In this document: piece after piece, positions 50,709-58,516 of the stretch
How the letters are laid out: each line of letters starts with the position of its first letter
Position numbering within the stretch: the first letter of the stretch is position 1
Assembly (NCBI GenBank): GCA_038040485.1
Contig: JBBPIE010000005.1
Span: forward strand, 1-64,000
Direction: 5' to 3'
Length of the DNA stretch: 64,000 nt
Source: Onstottus_B arcticum
Lineage (GTDB): Bacteria > Acidobacteriota > Blastocatellia > UBA7656
Program-made: the position numbers and the translations under genes
Notes under the pieces: generated by a model
Database searches by the model: none
Told to the model about the DNA's origin: nothing
What the model saw: only the letters and a program-made list of their open reading frames with translations

Positions 50709-51503
50709 ATGGCAGACAAGAGCGAAAGCGCACTTGATAAGGCCGAAGGCGTCGCACGACGAATCCTCGACCGGCTCGGTGCGAAGCTCGACAGCAGGCT
50801 CGCACCCGCAAGCCAACACATGCTTGGCGCGCGCCAGATCAGCGATTTAACAACTCGCATCGAACGCGCCATTGAGTCCAACCTGAAAACCGCAGAGACC
50901 GGCGCGGCGAGAGTCGCTCCCAATCGGTTCCGCGTGCTACTGACTTACGAGGAAACTTCGAGTCTCACCGCGGAGTACATGGAAGCAGTGAGCAAGGAGT
51001 TGACCAACACGGTTCACGAATACATCAACAACCGGCGTTATAAGACTCCGGGTCCGATCGTAGTGGAAGTGAGCCGCGATGTGTTTGCGAAGACGGTCCT
51101 CGTTAAAGCGGACTTCTCCGCCGAGCCTGACCAATCAAGCAAAGGCCAGTCGAGCGGGATCGCCACGGGGCAAGCATCGCCGAATCCGGCCGCGACAACG
51201 ACGGTGATTCTGATTGATGCTCAAGGCAACGAACATCGCATCGTGCTGTCGTCAAACGGATCGCCCGCTTGCATTGGAAGAACCGCCGGCAACACGACTC
51301 GCATTGATGACGCGAGCATCTCGCGAATTCATTGTTCGCTTGCGATCAAAGGTTCAGGCGAGGTCGTTGTTGCAGACCTGGGAAGCGCAAATGGCACTTT
51401 CGTCAACGATGCGCCGTTGGCCGCTGACGAGGCCCGCAAGCTGACTCCCGGCGATGTCATTCGTCTTGGCGATCTGGCGCTGACTGTCTCCAGGTTTGTT
51501 TGA
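50709..51503 (+). CDS. FHA-domain protein with DUF3662-like N-terminus
   Basis: A 264-aa cytoplasmic phosphothreonine-binding protein. ATG 50709; the frame opens at 50673, upstream of the predicted transcript start. The N-terminal ~120 residues resemble the DUF3662 domain of actinobacterial FhaA (ARRILDRLGAKLDSRLAPAS ... PNRFRVLLTYEETSSLTAEYMEAVSKELTNTVHEYINNRRYKTPGPIVVEV). The C-terminal FHA domain (about 175-262) has ACIGRTAGNTTRIDDASISRIHCSLAI and VVADLGSANGTFVND, with the conserved G-R, S-x-x-H and N-G motifs. Placed ahead of a class B PBP and an FtsW/RodA gene, it may link Ser/Thr phosphorylation to wall synthesis, as FhaA does in mycobacteria. Confidence 0.88.
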   Translation: MADKSESALDKAEGVARRILDRLGAKLDSRLAPASQHMLGARQISDLTTRIERAIESNLKTAETGAARVAPNRFRVLLTYEETSSLTAEYMEAVSKELTNTVHEYINNRRYKTPGPIVVEVSRDVFAKTVLVKADFSAEPDQSSKGQSSGIATGQASPNPAATTTVILIDAQGNEHRIVLSSNGSPACIGRTAGNTTRIDDASISRIHCSLAIKGSGEVVVADLGSANGTFVNDAPLAADEARKLTPGDVIRLGDLALTVSRFV

Positions 51504-51572
51504 CGCAAGCAACGCGCTTCGACGCAACGTGAGACGACTAACTCGCATCTGTGCACGCGCGGAAGTCACCGT

Positions 51573-53324
51573 ATGCTGATCCCCTTCATCCTCACGATCA
51601 TATTCGTCGCAATCGGGATTGCTTCGATGCTGCTGCTGGCCTGGGCTGCTTGGCGACATCGCAACCCGCCCGCCGACGACGTGTCCGACGTTGAAAAAGT
51701 GTTTGGCCCATCCCAAACCAACAGATGGCTTCGAGGCTTCAGGATCCTGTTTGTCTGCCTGCTGCTTTCGGTTCTTGGCTTCCATTCATACTGGGTATTC
51801 TGGGCCGACTCAAATAGGGACTCGTCGTTCAACAAGGCCAAGCGGTTGGACGCTCGCAACCTTCGGCTTGCGGAGAGCGGGTTGAAGGGTTGGGTGTTCG
51901 ACCGAAGCGGCAAGCTCGAGAACGCACTGATAAGGTATCGCTCGGACGCCGGCGTCATCACTCGCGAGTACCCGCTTGGCGCGGCGGCTGTCCACGTCAC
52001 TGGCTACTCGGATTTCATCTACGGTGCAGGCGGTATCGAGTCAGGGTATCGGGATTGGCTGACCAAACCGACCAGCACTCTCAACCGGATGCAATCGCCA
52101 ACGCCGGTGGGAGAAGACTTGCGTGTTTCGATTGACGCGAGTTTGCAACGCGAGGCTTTCAGTCTTATTCAAGCCACAGGCAAGGCGGCGGCTGCCGTCG
52201 TACTGATGCTGCCCAACAACGAACTTCTCGCGATGGCTTCGGCGCCGAGCTTCGATCCGCGCGCCATCACCGACGAAGACAACTGGCTGCGAATGAGCGA
52301 GCAAGCGGCGGACTTCAGGACTCAGCCGCTCAGCCCGCTGGTGAACCGGGCGCTGAGCACGCTGGTGACCGGGGGCTCTTCCTTTTACTACCGCCCCGGC
52401 TCGACTTTCAAAGTCTTCGTAGCGGCGGCCGCGATAGACAGCGGCGTAACCGGCGAGCGCTTCACTTGCCGCGGTGAAGGCTTCACGCCGCCAGGTTCGG
52501 GCCGGCCGATCAGGGATTTTGGAGGCGAAGTCCACGGGACAATCGGGCTGGCTGATGCGTTCAGAGTGTCGTGCAACCAGTACTTCGCCCAGCTTGGTTT
52601 GAAGCTGGGCAAAGACCGCCTGGCGAGTTATGCCACAAGACTGCGGTTTGCGACTTCGCCGAGTGACAAGACAACGCGCTCGCTTGAACTATGGCAGATG
52701 CTGCATGGCGAGCGGGCTCAGTTCGACTATGTTTTCGCTCCGCCGGTCACACGAATGAATCTGTCGTCGAAAGCGACCAGCTACGACGTTGCGCTCCAGA
52801 GCTTCGGTCAGGGCTACGACGATCTTACGGTGATGTCGATGGCGTTGCTTGCGGCGGCCGCCGCAAGTCCCGACGGCGCGTTTGCCGGGCCAACTCTTGA
52901 AGTCGGCGCTGAGCGAAGAGTCATAGGGCCATTCATATCTGCTCAGTCGGCCGCCCAGCTTCGGGCACTTATGAGATCGGTTGTGGAACACGGTACTGCG
53001 GCTGGCGCGTTCGCTTCGCTTGGCGGACGAATCACTGCGGGCGGCAAGACGGGAACCGCCGATCGCGACGTTTTTGACTACGACCGGAACGGCAACCCGA
53101 TCGTCGATCGTATCGACAAGGACGGCAACTCTCACTATAAGACAGAAGGGTGGACCGACTCGTGGTTCATCGGATTCGCGCCGGCTGACAATCCGAAGAT
53201 AGCCTTCGCGGTGCTCGTTGAGAACGGCGGACAAGGCGCAAAGGCCGCGGCTCCGATAGCGGCAAAGCTCGTAGCAAAAGCCGTGTCTCTCGGCTACATC
53301 AAGTCCGGCGCGCCGCCGCGCTGA
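51573..53324 (+). CDS. Class B penicillin-binding protein (PbpA/FtsI-like transpeptidase)
   Basis: A 583-aa peptidoglycan D,D-transpeptidase. Unlike the usual single anchor, the N-terminus has two transmembrane helices (about 3-25: IPFILTIIFVAIGIASMLLL; about 52-70: ILFVCLLLSVLGFHSYWVF). The pedestal region (GWVFDRSGKLENALIRY, GAAAVHVTGYSDFIYGAGGIE) is PbpA-like. Active-site motifs: Ser277-x-x-Lys280 (PGSTFKVF), Ser333-Cys-Asn335 and Lys492-Thr-Gly (GGKTGTAD). The final part ASWFIGFAP-like DSWFIGFAPADNPKIAFAVLVENG is standard. The next gene is its likely SEDS glycosyltransferase partner. ATG 51573 has a weak ribosome site (GGAAG). Confidence 0.92.
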   Translation: MLIPFILTIIFVAIGIASMLLLAWAAWRHRNPPADDVSDVEKVFGPSQTNRWLRGFRILFVCLLLSVLGFHSYWVFWADSNRDSSFNKAKRLDARNLRLAESGLKGWVFDRSGKLENALIRYRSDAGVITREYPLGAAAVHVTGYSDFIYGAGGIESGYRDWLTKPTSTLNRMQSPTPVGEDLRVSIDASLQREAFSLIQATGKAAAAVVLMLPNNELLAMASAPSFDPRAITDEDNWLRMSEQAADFRTQPLSPLVNRALSTLVTGGSSFYYRPGSTFKVFVAAAAIDSGVTGERFTCRGEGFTPPGSGRPIRDFGGEVHGTIGLADAFRVSCNQYFAQLGLKLGKDRLASYATRLRFATSPSDKTTRSLELWQMLHGERAQFDYVFAPPVTRMNLSSKATSYDVALQSFGQGYDDLTVMSMALLAAAAASPDGAFAGPTLEVGAERRVIGPFISAQSAAQLRALMRSVVEHGTAAGAFASLGGRITAGGKTGTADRDVFDYDRNGNPIVDRIDKDGNSHYKTEGWTDSWFIGFAPADNPKIAFAVLVENGGQGAKAAAPIAAKLVAKAVSLGYIKSGAPPR

Positions 53325-53344
53325 CCGTCCTTGTTTTGATAAAC

Positions 53345-54976
53345 ATGAAACTCAACCGGACAAGCCCGTCGCTTCACCTGCTGCTGATAGCCGTGATCTT
53401 CGGATCAGCGCTGGTTGGCTATGTAGCGGTGATGTGGTCGGGTGGGCTCCGCGGCTACAACCCAAGCCGCACGGTGGCTGCCCGAGACATAGCTTTTGTC
53501 GTGCCAATAGCCGCGGCGTTCTTTTGGTTCACGCGGAGACAACGATTTCGCGGCGAGATGATGCTTCTTACCGCGGCGGTGTTTCTATTTGCGTTCGGAC
53601 AGTTGATGCAGTACCGGCTCTTCTCGGACCCCGAGTACGGAGGACGGGGCCCCGCGCGCGCAAAGGCTCGCGAAGCGAAAGCGCAGACCGTCAGGCTGCT
53701 CAATATCCAAACCGGTTACGATGACGAGAAGAAGACATTTATGTTCGGCTCTCCGGCGGCCGTTCCAACTAAGCCTGCAGTGCAAAGTCTGCCGGTGTAT
53801 GAGTATTCGCTCGGCGACATTCTCAAATCGGTTAACAGCTATATCCCGCTGGCGGCGTTTCTGGCGATGGCAGCCGGGTTTCTATTCTTCAAGAGCGACA
53901 GCATGCTCTTATGGCTTCAGCGACACGCGTTCATCATCGGGCTTGCCACGTTGTTGCCGTTCGCAATTCTGGTGTTGGCTTTCAGCGAAGAGGGTAAGTT
54001 TCTGGGGCAGACGACACCGTGGGAAGGAGTGAAGATTCTCTTTCTCGTGAGCTTCGCGGGGATACTAGCGGATACGTACCGGCATCTACGGCTGACTCGA
54101 TGGGGGCTGCCGCCTGCGCGATATCTGCTGCCGTTCATCGTGATCGCGGCTATGCCGGTAGTCCCATTCTTTGCTTTGTCGGACTTTGGTCAGATGATGG
54201 TCTTCTTTGGGGTTTACCTGATCCTGTACGTTGTCGCGGTTCGCAAGACTGGTCAGCTTGCTTATGCTCTGGTTTTAGTTGCCGTGGTTTTCGGGACGTT
54301 CTTTGTCGCCTCTTCCGCGAGGAGCGGGTTCGGAGTCCCTCGCCGGGTGTACTTCAGGCTCTATCAGTGGCAGCACACCTGGGAGCCGCCGGGGCCGGAT
54401 ACCTGGTGGTGGAAGCGCGACTATGAGCGCTATCTTCAGGCAAAAAAGCTGCAGCCCGACCCGAATGATCCACAGGAGATCAGGCAGCGAAACAGCGAGG
54501 CGTGGTTCGACAAAGTCCTTCAGCAATCGCAAGGCTTGTTTGGCGTTAACGAAGGGGGCGTCGTTGGCGAAGGTCTCGGGCTGGGCTTTCCCGAGACTGT
54601 ACCAATCTCGGACTCGGATTTCATCTATGCTGCGATTTCGGAGGAGACGGGGCTGGCAGGAGGGCTCGGCGTCTTGCTTGCGATTGGGGTGTTCGTGTTT
54701 GCCGGGACGGCCATCAGCCTCGGGGCTCACGACATGTTTACAAAACTTCTTGCAGCCGGGTTGACTGGCTTTGTCGCGTTTCAAGCCATAGTCAACATCG
54801 GAGGCGTACTCAGGCTCTTGCCAATGACCGGGATAACTCTGCCCTTTGTAAGCCACGGCGGCTGGTCGCTGATCACGTCGTTCGGGATGCTGGGGATACT
54901 GTTGGCGCTCTCGCATCGGAACGCCATCGCTCGTCTGTCTTCCGAGCGTACACAAAAAGCGGATTCTGTCCCATAG
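53345..54976 (+). CDS. FtsW/RodA/SpoVE-family peptidoglycan polymerase
   Basis: A 543-aa SEDS glycosyltransferase with about ten transmembrane helices that polymerises lipid II with a class B PBP. ATG 53345; an in-frame TTG at 53336 is less likely. The family signature appears near the C-terminus (LPMTGITLPFVSHGGWSLITSFGMLGILLALSHRN), and DFGQMMVFFGVYLIL holds the catalytic-loop region. Longer than the usual ~400 aa: an extracytoplasmic insertion of ~65 residues lies after the third helix (RLLNIQTGYDDEKKTFMFG...), and another ~80-residue loop before the signature (YQWQHTWEPPGPDTWWWKRDYERYLQ). Pairing with the PBP upstream and an FHA gene resembles the actinobacterial rodA-pbpA locus. Confidence 0.9.
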   Translation: MKLNRTSPSLHLLLIAVIFGSALVGYVAVMWSGGLRGYNPSRTVAARDIAFVVPIAAAFFWFTRRQRFRGEMMLLTAAVFLFAFGQLMQYRLFSDPEYGGRGPARAKAREAKAQTVRLLNIQTGYDDEKKTFMFGSPAAVPTKPAVQSLPVYEYSLGDILKSVNSYIPLAAFLAMAAGFLFFKSDSMLLWLQRHAFIIGLATLLPFAILVLAFSEEGKFLGQTTPWEGVKILFLVSFAGILADTYRHLRLTRWGLPPARYLLPFIVIAAMPVVPFFALSDFGQMMVFFGVYLILYVVAVRKTGQLAYALVLVAVVFGTFFVASSARSGFGVPRRVYFRLYQWQHTWEPPGPDTWWWKRDYERYLQAKKLQPDPNDPQEIRQRNSEAWFDKVLQQSQGLFGVNEGGVVGEGLGLGFPETVPISDSDFIYAAISEETGLAGGLGVLLAIGVFVFAGTAISLGAHDMFTKLLAAGLTGFVAFQAIVNIGGVLRLLPMTGITLPFVSHGGWSLITSFGMLGILLALSHRNAIARLSSERTQKADSVP

Positions 54977-55197
54977 CAAGGCAGGATTTTCACGCACGTC
55001 GGTAATTTTTCCCCACGGGCTGAACCGGCGCGTATGCCCCATTCTCGTGATGCTTCAGCCTGTCTTTTGCTAATGGAACAGTTAGGCGGAAAGGCTCTCC
55101 CGGGCTGACTCGTCGGCACAGTGCTTGCCAAAGGCTAATCCATATTCAAGAGCATCACCTACCAAGATGCTCGAAAGATACAACCTGAGGGGCCAAG

Positions 55198-55229
55198 AGA
55201 CGCCGGAGCTTGCTCCGGCGTCTTTTTTT
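55198..55229 (+). terminator. Rho-independent terminator
   Basis: GACGCCGGAGC (55199-55209) pairs with GCTCCGGCGTC (55212-55222), then a run of seven T. It lies ~220 nt after the ftsW stop, so the transcript has a long 3' region or a small RNA ends here. Confidence 0.85.
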
Positions 55230-55264
55230 GTAGTGCGGGAATATCGAGGCTGAGGCAAGGCTCG

Positions 55265-56179
55265 TCAGTTTGAGGGGTACTTGCTGGGATGCGAGCCTTT
55301 GGTGCGCAACTCGATCTTCTTATCGTGAGACATCAAAAGCAGGCGGCGCGTGTTGATCGTATTGATCCCAGAAGGAAAGTACACCAGGCGATACCAGTGC
55401 TTTCTCAAGTCGTCGGCGATCGCCTTTGCGGCTTCGCTTGCCTTATCGAAGGGAAAGACGGTGCCCCCGGTTCCTTCGGTTATTCGTTCGAGCACGATCG
55501 GCGGCTTTGGCTTGTCTCGCAAAAGAGCTCCGCGAGTTCGGTCGGGCGTTTGGATCGCGTAAAGCACTATGTTCTCGTCTTGAAGCGCACGCAACGCGGC
55601 GTCAAATTTGGTCTTGCTCTCGCTGTCGTATCCGTCGCTGACCAGAACGATCGCCAGCTTCTCGATCCCGCGCTTGGCCTGATGGCTCAGCGAGTCGGTC
55701 ACCGCTATCAGCGCGTCGAACAAGTTTGGAAAACCCTTCTTAGTAAGCTTGGCGGACGCAGACTCGAGCGCCTTCAAATCAGGTGTCATATCCTCGATGA
55801 TCTCAGCCGATTCGTTGAACCCGACGACCATCATCTCGTCGTCGGCATACAGCTCGCCGATTACCGCTTCGACCGTCTTCTTCAGAGCTTCAGCTTCGGC
55901 TCTAAGGCTGGTGCTGCCATCCACCATAAGGACTATGCGCGAGCCGCTATCCACGCGCGAAAAACTCTCAATTTCCTGTACGGTGCCCGAGTCGTACAAC
56001 TCAAAATCTTCCTTTGTTATCTGCCTGTCGTCAGGCGTGTGCGCAATGACGTTCAGCGTCACGACTCTGCGGCCCGAAGATCCCCTTCCAGCTTGCCGCA
56101 CTGCGCCGCTTGCTATCAGGAAAAGGGACACTACGATCACGAGAGCGATTGATGCTTTGCGTGCTGAACCGAAGGACAT
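55265..56179 (-). CDS. VWFA-domain protein (acidobacterial VWFA-related type)
   Basis: A 304-aa exported protein. ATG 56179. Signal sequence (ASIALVIVVSLFLIASGAV), then a short VWFA-related beta region (VTLNVIAHTPDDRQITKEDFELYDSGTVQEIESF), and a von Willebrand A domain (about 80-260) with a complete metal-ion-dependent adhesion site: Asp87-x-Ser89-x-Ser91 (MVDGSTS), Thr/Asn region NLFDALIAVTDSL and VLVSDGYDSES. This matches the acidobacterial VWFA-related group, which is expanded in that phylum. Function unknown; likely protein-protein contacts in the periplasm or at the surface. Confidence 0.85.
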   Translation of the reverse strand: MSFGSARKASIALVIVVSLFLIASGAVRQAGRGSSGRRVVTLNVIAHTPDDRQITKEDFELYDSGTVQEIESFSRVDSGSRIVLMVDGSTSLRAEAEALKKTVEAVIGELYADDEMMVVGFNESAEIIEDMTPDLKALESASAKLTKKGFPNLFDALIAVTDSLSHQAKRGIEKLAIVLVSDGYDSESKTKFDAALRALQDENIVLYAIQTPDRTRGALLRDKPKPPIVLERITEGTGGTVFPFDKASEAAKAIADDLRKHWYRLVYFPSGINTINTRRLLLMSHDKKIELRTKGSHPSKYPSN

Positions 56180-56290
56180 GTCTGAGCCTTTGTTTGAACA
56201 GCGTGGCCCCGGCTGCGACGATGGCGTTGCGCGAGGCGCGTTGAGTTAGTCACGGGTCGCTCCTGATTATTCCAGAACCAACGTCGCGCA

Positions 56291-56398
56291 ACAAGCTAAA
56301 GCGCAGCCTGGGAGCGCAGGCATCCCTGCCTGCAAGTCTCGCACGACGCCAGGCAGCAGGCAGGGATGCCTGCGCTCCCAGGGAACTCATTAGCTTGT
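56291..56398. repeat. Perfect long palindromic element
   Basis: 27-bp perfect arms at 56307-56333 and 56356-56382 (core GGAGCGCAGGCATCCCTGCC), with outer arms ACAAGCTAA (56291-56299) and TTAGCTTGT (56390-56398). A REPIN/MITE-like element between the divergent VWFA and carboxylase genes. Confidence 0.8.
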
Positions 56399-56460
56399 CA
56401 CTTCGAAGACCGGGTTGGTATTCTTGCCTTTCTCATCCACCCCTATTTGCCCTCGTTGCT

Positions 56461-58104
56461 ATGGAAACGCTGACCACCACTGCCAATCGCGAGCACTTCG
56501 AGAAGCTGGTCGAAGAACTCAGGTCGCTTGAAGCTCGTCTTCGCGAAGGAGGCGGCCCCGAGCGACAAGAGCGGGAGCACAACAAGGGCAAGCTCACGGC
56601 CCGCGAACGAATTCAACTCCTGTTTGACGAAGATTCTCGCTTTCAAGAGATAGGTCTGCTGATCGCTTATGACCAGTACGATGGTCAGGCGCCCGCCGCC
56701 GGGGTCGTGATTGGAATGGGCCGCGTAACCGGACGCGAAGCAATAGTTGTCGCGAACGACGCCACCGTGAAGGCGGGATCGTGGTGGCCCGAAACGGTTC
56801 GCAAAGTACTTCGAGCGCAAGAGATCGCCATGCGCTGCCGCGTGCCGATCATCTATCTGGTGGATTCGGCCGGCGTGAACCTTCCCTATCAAAGCGGGGT
56901 CTTCCCCGGCCAGTACGGCGGCGGCCGGATATTCTTTTACAACTCGGTTATGCGGCGCTACCTGCGAGTGCCTCAGCTTGCGGCGGTAATGGGCCAGTGT
57001 GTTGCGGGCGGCGCGTATCTGCCGGCGCTGTCGGATTTCATCATAATGGTCGAAGGCACATCCTTCATGGGACTCGGCGGACCGAATCTGGTGAAGGGAG
57101 CGGTTGGCCAGACCGTCGATAGCGAGACGCTTGGCGGCGCGCGTACTCACAACGAAATCTCAGGAGTCGCGCACTACAGGGCCAAGAACGATGAGGAGTG
57201 CATAGCGAAACTCAGAGACCTGGTCACCGAACTGCCCGCTCCCGCCGCGCTGCGAATTCAGATACGCGACCCACATCCGCCGCTCCGCCCGGTGACCGAT
57301 CTCTACGACATCATGCCCGCGGATCACCGAAACGCGTATGACACTCGGGACTTGCTCGCGTGTCTGCTCGACGCGGGCGAGTTGGACGAGTTTCAAGCCG
57401 ACTATGCGAAGGAGATGATCACCGGCTACGCGCGCATCGAAGGGATTCCTGTTGGAATCATCGCAAATCAGCGCGGCTTGATTCGGGGCCCTGCCGGGAC
57501 GCCGCCAAAGTTTGGGGGGATTATCTACACCGATTCGGCTGAGAAAGTCGCGTACTTCATCGAGACCTGTAACCGTCATTCGACCCCGCTGCTGTTCTTG
57601 CAAGACGTGTCGGGTTTCATGGTAGGGACCGAGGCAGAGCACTCGGGGATCATTCGCGCGGGCGCGCGCTTCGTCGAGGCGATGGCGACGGCGACGGTCC
57701 CGAAGATCGTGTTGACGATCAATCACGCATCGGGCGCGGGCTACTATGCGATGGCTGGTCAGGGCTTCGATCCGGATTTTATTTTTACATGGCCGACCGG
57801 ACGAATGGCCGTGATGGAAGGCGATTCGGCGGTAATGGCCTTGTTCAGTTCCGAGATCGAGAAGCTTCGGCGCAACAACCGCGAGCCGGACTCCGAGATG
57901 CAAGCGGAGATGGAGCGCGTTCGAGCAAAGTACGAGCAAGAGCTTGATGCTCGTTATGCGGCGGCTAGGGGCTTTGTGGACGCAATCATAACGCCCGAAG
58001 AGACTCGGCCAACGCTCGAGCTCGCGCTGCGGGTCGCCCTGAACAACCCGGGTCCGCATCTCGGCGTGCCGGTTCTCCCACAGTGTCTGCCGGGCGATTT
58101 ATGA
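56461..58104 (+). CDS. Acyl-CoA carboxylase carboxyltransferase (beta) subunit
   Basis: A 547-aa biotin-dependent carboxyltransferase. ATG 56461 starts the normal N-terminus (NREHFEKLVEELRSLEARLREGGG, RHNKGKLTARERI); the frame opens at 56395 and no ribosome site is clear. Carboxyl-CoA site: SAGVNLPYQSGVFPGQYGGGRIFFYN, GGAYLPALSDFIIMVEGTSFMGLGGPNLVK, TVDSETLGGARTHNEISGVAHY; the C-half GIIANQRGLIRGPAGTPPKFGGIIY and LTINHASGAGYYAMAG. The THNEISGVAHYRAKNDEE pattern resembles methylcrotonyl-CoA or related carboxylases; propionyl-CoA is possible. No biotin carboxylase or BCCP gene is close by, so its partners are elsewhere. Confidence 0.88.
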   Translation: METLTTTANREHFEKLVEELRSLEARLREGGGPERQEREHNKGKLTARERIQLLFDEDSRFQEIGLLIAYDQYDGQAPAAGVVIGMGRVTGREAIVVANDATVKAGSWWPETVRKVLRAQEIAMRCRVPIIYLVDSAGVNLPYQSGVFPGQYGGGRIFFYNSVMRRYLRVPQLAAVMGQCVAGGAYLPALSDFIIMVEGTSFMGLGGPNLVKGAVGQTVDSETLGGARTHNEISGVAHYRAKNDEECIAKLRDLVTELPAPAALRIQIRDPHPPLRPVTDLYDIMPADHRNAYDTRDLLACLLDAGELDEFQADYAKEMITGYARIEGIPVGIIANQRGLIRGPAGTPPKFGGIIYTDSAEKVAYFIETCNRHSTPLLFLQDVSGFMVGTEAEHSGIIRAGARFVEAMATATVPKIVLTINHASGAGYYAMAGQGFDPDFIFTWPTGRMAVMEGDSAVMALFSSEIEKLRRNNREPDSEMQAEMERVRAKYEQELDARYAAARGFVDAIITPEETRPTLELALRVALNNPGPHLGVPVLPQCLPGDL

Positions 58105-58136
58105 ATGGTTGGTAGTCCCGGATTTATGCGGAGCCG

Positions 58137-58408
58137 CAACCCCGAAGGGGTTGCATCTTTCAGCCCAGGGTTGCCGTACTCGGCTACCCTGGGTGACGGA
58201 GCCACGCCAACACCCGGTCTCGTGGGTGACAACCCTGAAGGGGTTGCGGCCTAAGGCAATCGTTACGAAGCACCGCCGCGTTTCGTTGGTCAGCGTCCCG
58301 AACGCGACAACCACAACCCCGTTGGGGTTGGGACCAATCGTGATGCGGCGTCCCAAGGTAGCCGAGTACGGCAACCTTGGGCTATAAGATGCAATCCCGT
58401 TGGGATTG
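58137..58408. repeat. CAACCCCGTTGGGGTTG palindrome cluster
   Basis: Four 17-nt palindromes: 58137-58153, 58230-58246, 58314-58330 and 58392-58408. Two longer hairpins, 58164-58193 and 58352-58381 (CCCAGGGTTGCCG ... CTACCCTGGG and its inverse), make the whole 270-nt block roughly mirror-symmetric. It fills most of the gap before the peroxidase gene. Confidence 0.85.
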
Positions 58409-58516
58409 GTCTTGCATGTCCAGACTCAACGGTCCGCAATTGCGCGAAAGCTGTCGGGTTCAAAGCGTTCCGCCTGAAGGCGGTACTACGAACCTTTTCA
58501 AAAAGGAGGATTGTCG

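Noticed and set aside
57160..58059. 299-aa minus-strand open frame inside the carboxylase gene
   Set aside because: Antisense to a clearly conserved carboxyltransferase domain, with His/Arg-rich low-information sequence.
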